Assembly: GCA_903958915.1 (NCBI GenBank)
Contig: CAJBVC010000836.1
Location: 1 to 9,789, forward strand
Direction of reading: 5' to 3'
Source: an uncultured beta proteobacterium
GTDB lineage: Bacteria; Pseudomonadota; Gammaproteobacteria; Burkholderiales; Burkholderiaceae_C
DNA: 9,789 bases
In this document: piece after piece, positions 1 to 5,159 of the stretch
Layout of the letters: each line of letters begins with the position of its first letter
Position numbering within the stretch: the stretch's first letter is position 1
Notes under the pieces: generated by a model
The model's database searches: none
What the model saw: the letters and a program-made list of their open reading frames with translations, nothing else
Told to the model about the DNA's origin: nothing
Position numbers and translations under genes: made by a program

Positions 1-688
1 CCTCACCTGTCACACGCGGCATGCTGCGCCACTCCAAGGTACCCGTTAACCGTTCATACGACACCGGTGTGGGAAATACGGGTGGAAGTGCTTCTCTCGC
101 AAGGTCCAGCGTCTTGGCGTTCTTCTCAAAGGCCATCTGCGCTGAGACCAGCGGGGCCGTATCACTCGGTCCGTGGTCCCACTGCTCTGGGTGCGTGAAC
201 GCAACGATGTTGTAGTCCCGGATGGCTTGCCCCATGTCGGGCTTGGCATCGGCCACGATGTAGGGACCTGTAGGCGCTTTGGCGGTCTTGACCATCACTT
301 CGGGGTGCATGATGGTCCATTGGACCGACTGCTGCGGACCCAGCCCCTTAAACCCACTGGTCGGGCGCAGCCGGTACCAGGTGCCACTCATCCATTCCAG
401 GGTAATAGCCCCATCCACAGGCTTGAGGTCTACGCCAGCAACACAATTGAAATAGATCGCCCACCCTTGTTCTGGCAAGGCCTGCGGCCCTGCGTTTTTC
501 ACGGTGAGTGTCGCCATGGAGCGCCCGTGAGGAAACTCCGGGCTGAACACACTGCGCACAACCTCCCAGCGCAATGCCAAAGCGGGAAGAGTGGCCTCTG
601 GCTGCGCATGCGCGCGGCCCACTGACGCCAGCAACCCCAGCATCCCATACGCCACAAGCACCAGTGCACGCCAACGGTTTGAATTCAT
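1..688 (-). CDS. Beta-N-acetylhexosaminidase / chitobiase (GH20), N-terminal part
   Basis: Reads leftward from ATG at 688 and stays open to the window edge, giving 229 residues; the C-terminal catalytic barrel lies outside. Residues 1-28 form a signal peptide (hydrophobic LVLVAYGMLGLLASV, then AHA before Q29), and no lipobox is seen, so the enzyme should be exported to the periplasm or beyond. Residues about 35-165 match the CHB_HEX carbohydrate-binding-like domain of bacterial chitobiases: LRWEVV, LTVKNAG, LPEQGWAIYFN, a WYRLRPTSGF stretch and GPYIV. From about 200, PPVFPTPVSYERLTG looks like the start of the small domain that precedes the GH20 barrel. Enzymes of this architecture release GlcNAc from the non-reducing end of chitobiose and chitooligosaccharides. 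The start is fixed by GGAG at 696-699, seven bases upstream. It lies 25 bp after nagE on the same strand, which fits GlcNAc release feeding NagE. Catalytic residues are not visible here, so activity is inferred from architecture. Confidence 0.85.
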   Translation of the reverse strand, partial: MNSNRWRALVLVAYGMLGLLASVGRAHAQPEATLPALALRWEVVRSVFSPEFPHGRSMATLTVKNAGPQALPEQGWAIYFNCVAGVDLKPVDGAITLEWMSGTWYRLRPTSGFKGLGPQQSVQWTIMHPEVMVKTAKAPTGPYIVADAKPDMGQAIRDYNIVAFTHPEQWDHGPSDTAPLVSAQMAFEKNAKTLDLAREALPPVFPTPVSYERLTGTLEWRSMPRVTGE

Positions 689-695
689 CGAAACG

Positions 696-699
696 CTCC
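696..699 (-). promoter_or_regulatory. Ribosome binding site of the hexosaminidase gene
   Basis: GGAG on the minus strand with a 7-base spacer to ATG at 688. It lies in the 25-bp gap after the nagE stop codon, supports this start and supports translation from a shared message. Confidence 0.65.
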
Positions 700-713
700 A
701 GCGCATGGGCGCG

Positions 714-2699
714 TTACCGTGCAGAAAAACAGTACAGCGGCGTCTTCCCGGCCACCACGCTGCCGGTCGCAATGTTTGCCAAGGCGCCGAACTGCTCCGG
801 ATTGGACAACACGACCGGGCTCACAATGGAAACCGCATGCGCGCTGAGATAGGCCAAGTCAATTTCCAGCACCGGGTCGCCCGCCTTCACGCGGGCACCG
901 GGCTGTGCCAAGCGCTTGAACCCCTGGCCCCGCAGCTTCACCGTCTCCACGCCGATATGCACAATGATTTCAGCGCCGGAATCGGTCACTACGGCAAAGG
1001 CATGGTTGGTATTGAAGACATTGGCCAACAAACCATCGCAAGGCGCAACGACCAGATTGCCGGTCGGCCGTATCGCAACGCCCTCGCCGACGGCGTGGCT
1101 GGCAAATGCCTGGTCGGGTACGTCCGATAGTGCCACCACGTCTCCACTGACGGGGGCAACCAGCAGCGTTTGACCAGGGGCAAGTTCGCGCGTTGGCACA
1201 GCAGGCGCAGCCGCTTCCACGCTGTGAGCGGGATTTCGGGCAAGAAGGTCGCGCAGGGCGGCAGCAATGAGTTCTGCACGGGGGCCCACCACCACCTGCA
1301 CGTTTTGCTTGTTGAGAGTGACAACACCACTGGCACCTGCCGCCTTGGCAAGCGCTGCGCTGACAAGGGAGGTGTCGTTTAGTGTCAGGCGCAGGCGGCT
1401 GATACAGGCATCGACATTCACGACATTGGTGCTGCCACCAATGACCTTGAGGTAGGTGGCCGCGAGTTCGCTGACATTGGTAGATGCAACGGGCGTAAAT
1501 GCTTCAGCGACCTCGTCGTCTTCACGGCCCACCGTCTTGAGCTTGAAAGCACCAATCGCGGCGCGAAACGAAAAATAGTAGATCGCGAAGAATAGTGCTC
1601 CTTGCACCAACAGCATGTACCAGTCTTTGGCCAAGGGGTTGCGCGAGGAGAGCACCATGTCGACGAGGCCGGCACTAAAACCGAAGCCTGCAATCCACTG
1701 CATGGTGGCTGCCAAGTACACTGAAATGCCGGTCAACAGCGCGTGCAGCACATAAAGTTGCGGTGCCGCAAACATGAAAGAGAACTCGAGTGGCTCGGTC
1801 ACACCCGTGAAGAAGGAGGCAAAACCGGCGGCGATCATGATCGAAGCAACACGCGACTTGTGTTCCGCTTTGGCTGTGTGGTAGATGGCCAGGGCGGCAC
1901 CCGGCAGTCCAAACATCATGATGGGGAAGAAACCTGCCTGGTAAATTCCGGTGACGCCCAATACGGCTTTGCCCTCTGCCAGTGATTTGGCGCCGCCCAG
2001 GAAGTTGGGAATGTCATTGATGCCTGCCACGTCAAACCAGAACACCGAGTTCAGCGCATGGTGCAAACCGACCGGGATCAGCAGACGGTTGAAGAAGGCA
2101 TAGATGCCAGCCCCCGTGGGGCCCATGTCCTTGATGCTCAAGCCAAACGCCACCAGGCTGTTGTAGATCACGGGCCACAACGCCATCAGCACGAATGCCA
2201 CCAGAATCATGGCAAAAGAGGTCACGATGGGAACCAGCCGTCGGCCACTGAAAAACGATAGCGCTTTGTGCAGCTCCACCTGGCTGAAACGGTTGTAAAG
2301 CTCCGCGGCAATGACCCCTGTCAAAATGCCAACAAACTGGTTGTTGATTTTGCCAAAGGCTTTGGGCACCAGCTCCAGTGCAATGCCCTGAATCTGAGCC
2401 ACCGCACCCGGTGAAAGCAGGGTCGTAAGCACGTAGTAGCCTACCAGTCCCGACAAGGCCGCAGCGCCGTCCTTGTCCTTGGACATTCCATAGGCAACAC
2501 CGACGGCAAACAGAATCGACATGTTGTCGATGATGGCGGCCCCTGCCTTGATCAGAAAGGCCGCCAAGGCGCTGGAGGAACCCCAGCCGTCGGGGTCGAT
2601 CCAGTAGCCGATGCCCATCATGATGGCCGCTGCCGGCAGGGTGGCCACTGGCACCATGAGTGCACGGCCTATCTTCTGCAAATACCCAAGTATGTCCAC
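714..2699 (-). CDS. nagE: PTS transporter EIICBA, N-acetylglucosamine type (NagE)
   Basis: 661 residues, close to E. coli NagE (about 650), with the same order EIIC-EIIB-EIIA. EIIC (about 1-390) is a multi-span inner-membrane permease with family motifs GLHHALNSVFWF at 211-222, FFPIMMFGLPGAALA at 257-271 and TEPLEF at 301-306. EIIB (about 410-485) has the phosphocysteine in DACISRLRLT, C432. EIIA (about 510-655) has the two active-site histidines, H566 in NTNHAFAV and H581 in VHIGVETVKL; the latter matches the phosphorylated His of EIIA-Glc. It imports GlcNAc and delivers it as GlcNAc-6-phosphate. GlcNAc rather than glucose is inferred from NagE-like wording along the whole chain and from the adjacent hexosaminidase; a glucose role is not excluded by sequence alone. 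The start is GTG at 2699, four bases after the HPr-EI stop, with an excellent AGAGGAG site. No nagA, nagB or nagK is in the window. Confidence 0.93.
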   Translation of the reverse strand: MDILGYLQKIGRALMVPVATLPAAAIMMGIGYWIDPDGWGSSSALAAFLIKAGAAIIDNMSILFAVGVAYGMSKDKDGAAALSGLVGYYVLTTLLSPGAVAQIQGIALELVPKAFGKINNQFVGILTGVIAAELYNRFSQVELHKALSFFSGRRLVPIVTSFAMILVAFVLMALWPVIYNSLVAFGLSIKDMGPTGAGIYAFFNRLLIPVGLHHALNSVFWFDVAGINDIPNFLGGAKSLAEGKAVLGVTGIYQAGFFPIMMFGLPGAALAIYHTAKAEHKSRVASIMIAAGFASFFTGVTEPLEFSFMFAAPQLYVLHALLTGISVYLAATMQWIAGFGFSAGLVDMVLSSRNPLAKDWYMLLVQGALFFAIYYFSFRAAIGAFKLKTVGREDDEVAEAFTPVASTNVSELAATYLKVIGGSTNVVNVDACISRLRLTLNDTSLVSAALAKAAGASGVVTLNKQNVQVVVGPRAELIAAALRDLLARNPAHSVEAAAPAVPTRELAPGQTLLVAPVSGDVVALSDVPDQAFASHAVGEGVAIRPTGNLVVAPCDGLLANVFNTNHAFAVVTDSGAEIIVHIGVETVKLRGQGFKRLAQPGARVKAGDPVLEIDLAYLSAHAVSIVSPVVLSNPEQFGALANIATGSVVAGKTPLYCFSAR

Positions 2700-2703
2700 A
2701 GTC

Positions 2704-4764
2704 TTACTCCTCTATTGTTTTTGAAAAAGCCGTCAATCGTTCACGCACTTGGGCTGCAGTACCCATCTCCAATACTTCGAATGCCAGTTGCTGGCACTCC
2801 TGCAGTGAAACACGCCGCACCAGTGTCTTGATTGCCGGGATGACTGGCACGCTCGCCGATAACTCGGTGACACCCAGCCCCATCAGGACGGGCACCGCCA
2901 GCAGATCGGAGGCCAGGCTGCCACATACTCCGACCCACTTGCCGTGGGTCTTGGCCCCTTCACAGGTCAGGGCGATCATCTTCAACACCGCAGGGTGCAG
3001 TCCGTCCGTTTTGCCAGCCAACTTCGGATGCCCGCGGTCCATGGCCAGTGTGTATTGGGTCAGATCGTTGGTACCAATCGAAAAGAAATCTGCCTCCTTC
3101 GCAAATTGCGAGGACATGACAGCCGCCGAAGGTATTTCGATCATCAATCCAACCTGCACTGGCGCAATGCCCAACCGGTCCTGCTCTTCCTGAAGGATGT
3201 TTCTGGCCGCGCGGAACTCTTCGAGTGTGGCCACCATCGGAAACATGATGTGTAACCGGGCTCGCCCCGCGGTACGCAATATCGCCCTGAGTTGTGTGCG
3301 TAAAAGGTTCGGGTATTCCAGACCGACCCGCACACCGCGCATGCCCAGAAACGGATTTTCTTCCGGCGGCAAAGGAAGGTAACGCAGTGGTTTGTCGCCC
3401 CCCACATCGAGTGTTCGCACTACCAGACAGCGCTGCGGCCCGAGGGCGTCTGCCACTGCGGCGTAGGCCTTGGCCTGTTCTTCTTCTAAAGGTTCCGAGT
3501 CACGGTTGTCAAACAGAAATTCAGAGCGCAACAAGCCCACACCATCTGCCCCGTTGGCGATGCCTTCTTGGGCATCCTGCGCGTTACGCACATTGACCGC
3601 GACCTCGATCGTGTAACCATCCTTGGTCATCGCCAATGACTGGGCAGTGGCCAACTGCTGTGCGTGGACCAGCGCCTTGCGCGAAAGTTGCTGCTCAACC
3701 AGCGACACTTCGGCGTCGGTTGGCTCACTGAGCAGCCTTGCCTGGTCACCGTCCAGCATTACCCGGGTTCCGTTGCGTATCTGCAATGCACGTGGATCCA
3801 TACTGCACACTGCCGGGATACCGAACGAACGCGCAAGTATGGCCACATGGCTAGTGGCACCACCGGAAATCGTGCAGAAACCCAGGAGTTTGGATCGATC
3901 AAAAGCGCCCGTATCAGAGGGGGTCAATTCTTGCGCCACAACGATGGCGTTATCAGGCAACTCAAACGACGTTGGCACAGCCCCGGTAAGCAACATCAGA
4001 ACGCGGCGACCCACATCACGCACGTCATTGCCACGCTCCCGCAACGTGGCGTTGCTCGAACCAGAAAGCGATTCAAGGTGTTGAGCAGACGCGGTACAGG
4101 CCGCTTGCCATGCCCAAGCAGCACTCTTTCCTATTGCGATGCCATGCAAGGCGCCATCGATCAACCCCGGATCCTGCAGGAGTTCAAGGTGGGCTTCAAG
4201 TATCTTGGCCTGAACGGCACTGCCAGCCGCTGATTGAAGAGTTTCAATTTGGCCACGCGCTTGATCCAGTGCGGCATGGAGTTGGAGCCGCTCCAGCGAA
4301 GGGCTCCCACCTACTTCGGAGACTTCGATGCCTGCCCTGCGAAATTGCACAACGACACCCACGGCCTGCCCCGGCGCGGCGCATACGCCCTGAAAACTGG
4401 GCACTGTGGCACCAAAGTGCGTTGCGCACACAACCTGCGCTGGATACTCTTGCAACGCGACAGGACTCGGTCCCGATTCTTCGCCGCAGCCTTTTCTCAG
4501 CAGATCCGTGAGCACGGTTACAGCTTCCACGGCGTCCACACCCCGCGCCCTGACTTGCAACGGGTCTCCCATTTGGGTCCCAAAGCCCATGATTCCGACC
4601 ACGGATTTGGCGTTAACGTGGTCTACACCACGCACCAGTTCAATCGTGCACTGGTATGTCTTGGCGGTCGCAGCGAACCTCGCAGCCGGCCGCGCATGCA
4701 GCCCTGCAGAGTTCGGCAAAGGTACAGGCTCTCCCGTAAGCACCTGAAATTCGGCTGTTTCCAT
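2704..4764 (-). CDS. HPr-Enzyme I fusion (PEP-protein phosphotransferase)
   Basis: 686 residues from ATG at 4764. HPr (about 5-93) has the phospho-histidine in NSAGLHARP, H23, and NAKSVVGIMGFG with S54 at the place of regulatory Ser46. A linker (about 94-123) leads to Enzyme I (about 124-686): GGATSHVAILARSFGIPA with phospho-histidine H306, then the PEP-binding barrel with GLLRSEFLF (R413), NPFLGMRG (R476), GTNDLTQY at 564-571 and VGVCGSLASD with the active-site cysteine C614. It should take phosphate from PEP and pass it through its own HPr to the EIIA of NagE, encoded 4 bp downstream. Related fused proteins of the NagF and FruB types usually also carry an EIIA at the N-terminus; none is present here. 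All key residues are intact. The start is uncertain: GTG at 4830 and ATG at 4791 are in frame upstream, none has a clear ribosome site, and 4764 was chosen because HPr homology begins there. Confidence 0.92.
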   Translation of the reverse strand: METAEFQVLTGEPVPLPNSAGLHARPAARFAATAKTYQCTIELVRGVDHVNAKSVVGIMGFGTQMGDPLQVRARGVDAVEAVTVLTDLLRKGCGEESGPSPVALQEYPAQVVCATHFGATVPSFQGVCAAPGQAVGVVVQFRRAGIEVSEVGGSPSLERLQLHAALDQARGQIETLQSAAGSAVQAKILEAHLELLQDPGLIDGALHGIAIGKSAAWAWQAACTASAQHLESLSGSSNATLRERGNDVRDVGRRVLMLLTGAVPTSFELPDNAIVVAQELTPSDTGAFDRSKLLGFCTISGGATSHVAILARSFGIPAVCSMDPRALQIRNGTRVMLDGDQARLLSEPTDAEVSLVEQQLSRKALVHAQQLATAQSLAMTKDGYTIEVAVNVRNAQDAQEGIANGADGVGLLRSEFLFDNRDSEPLEEEQAKAYAAVADALGPQRCLVVRTLDVGGDKPLRYLPLPPEENPFLGMRGVRVGLEYPNLLRTQLRAILRTAGRARLHIMFPMVATLEEFRAARNILQEEQDRLGIAPVQVGLMIEIPSAAVMSSQFAKEADFFSIGTNDLTQYTLAMDRGHPKLAGKTDGLHPAVLKMIALTCEGAKTHGKWVGVCGSLASDLLAVPVLMGLGVTELSASVPVIPAIKTLVRRVSLQECQQLAFEVLEMGTAAQVRERLTAFSKTIEE
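2707..2713 (-). promoter_or_regulatory. Strong ribosome binding site of nagE
   Basis: AGAGGAG on the minus strand lies inside the last codons of the HPr-EI gene, directly before its TAA, with 7 bases to the GTG start at 2699. It decides the GTG start of nagE and suggests coupled translation of the two PTS genes. Confidence 0.75.
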
Positions 4765-4850
4765 AGCGATTTTGGTGTGACCCCAGGGCATTGAATTTCG
4801 ATGAACGCAAATGTATCGCAAGAAGCCCACTAGCGCACCACTTATTTTTC

Positions 4851-4944
4851 ACCCAATGGTGCATCGTTTCGCAGTAATCGTCCAGTCTTCGCACAATTTC
4901 ACGCTGCCTTTGCGTAATTGACGCACTGATGCACCATTTTGGGT
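4851..4944. repeat. Long-spaced inverted repeat AATGGTGCATC / GATGCACCATT
   Basis: AATGGTGCATC at 4855-4865 is the exact reverse complement of GATGCACCATT at 4928-4938, with 62 bp between. Outside each arm the match resumes after a two-base indel: ACCCA at 4851-4855 and TGGGT at 4940-4944. The spacing is too long for a simple terminator hairpin; two inverted binding sites of one regulator are more likely. Confidence 0.55.
4911..4925. repeat. Imperfect 15-bp palindrome, candidate operator
   Basis: TGCGTAATTGACGCA has five-base perfect arms (TGCGT/ACGCA) and matches its own reverse complement at 12 of the 14 non-central positions. It sits between the arms of the longer inverted repeat, on the PTS side of the control region. 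Its central part recurs at 5014-5023. Confidence 0.3.
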
Positions 4945-5018
4945 AGTTTTGTATCACGAAGCCGTCGAAGATGTTGGAATTTTGGGAGTATCAGCACCAA
5001 CCTAGGGATTTCCCGTAA

Positions 5019-5045
5019 TTGACTTCTTGTAACTGGTGCTAGAGT
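5019..5045 (+). promoter_or_regulatory. Probable sigma-70 promoter of the receptor gene
   Basis: A -35 box TTGACT at 5019-5024 is followed 15 bp later by TAGAGT at 5040-5045. The preceding TGC (5037-5039) makes this an extended -10 element, which can offset the short spacer. Transcription would begin around 5052, inside the LacI-type operator. Called by eye from consensus only. Confidence 0.5.
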
Positions 5046-5052
5046 GGGTCTT

Positions 5053-5070
5053 GTTGGAATCGGTTCCAAC
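5053..5070. promoter_or_regulatory. LacI-family operator in front of the receptor gene
   Basis: GTTGGAATCGGTTCCAAC is a palindrome with a CG centre (5061-5062) and half-sites TTGGAAT and GTTCCAA, differing from perfect symmetry only at the base flanking the CG. An even palindrome with central CG is the hallmark of LacI-family operators, where the hinge-helix leucine wedges into the CG step. It begins 8 bp after the proposed -10 box, the right place for repression. The LacI gene at 8130-9170 is the obvious candidate to bind it. I see no second full copy in the window. Confidence 0.7.
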
Positions 5071-5147
5071 AGCTTGGCCGAAAAATCCCTGCTGCGTCTA
5101 TGGGTGACGATGGCTTACAGACACTGCAATCCTTAATGTGAATTCCC

Positions 5148-5152
5148 AGGAG
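5148..5152 (+). promoter_or_regulatory. Ribosome binding site of the receptor gene
   Basis: AGGAG with a 7-base spacer to ATG at 5160. It favours this start over the in-frame ATG at 5187, which has no comparable site. Confidence 0.7.
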
Positions 5153-5159
5153 AAATTCA

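Larger units (their letters stand above)
4835..5039. repeat. Five copies of the hexamer GCACCA / TGGTGC
   Basis: GCACCA occurs on the plus strand at 4835-4840, 4931-4936 and 4994-4999, and as TGGTGC at 4857-4862 and 5034-5039. Start-to-start distances are 22, 74, 63 and 40 bp, near multiples of a helical turn. Copies two and three share a longer core, GATGCACCATT. Copy five overlaps the proposed extended -10 element of the receptor promoter. Likely a transcription-factor motif, but I cannot assign it to a known regulator. Confidence 0.5.
4765..5159. other. Divergent control region between the PTS operon and the receptor gene
   Basis: About 395 bp without a convincing gene, more AT-rich than its flanks. 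It must hold the promoters of both divergent units. For the rightward side I can point to a promoter, a LacI-type operator and a ribosome site. For the leftward side I find no convincing -35/-10 pair. The region is dense in short repeats, listed separately. If the PTS gene starts at 4791 or 4830 instead, the gap shrinks to 330-370 bp. Confidence 0.8.

Noticed and set aside
4234..4794. A 186-codon plus-strand frame opposite the HPr-EI gene.
   Set aside because: The opposite strand encodes intact HPr and the start of Enzyme I; this frame shows no recognisable domain.
4640..4957. A 105-codon minus-strand frame, starting at GTG, spanning the control region and the start of the HPr gene.
   Set aside because: It has no ribosome site, overlaps the HPr coding sequence in another frame and matches no family I recognise. 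Its protein-like look in the first 45 codons is probably chance.
5005..5014. Short palindrome GGGATTTCCC just upstream of the receptor -35 box.
   Set aside because: Four-base arms are too short to mean anything without conservation.
4765..5159. A search for known GlcNAc-regulator sites (DasR/NagQ-like TGGTnnAnACCA, NagR-like palindromes) and a CRP-type TGTGA-N6-TCACA site.
   Set aside because: No convincing match was seen by eye; the GCACCA motifs do not fit these patterns.
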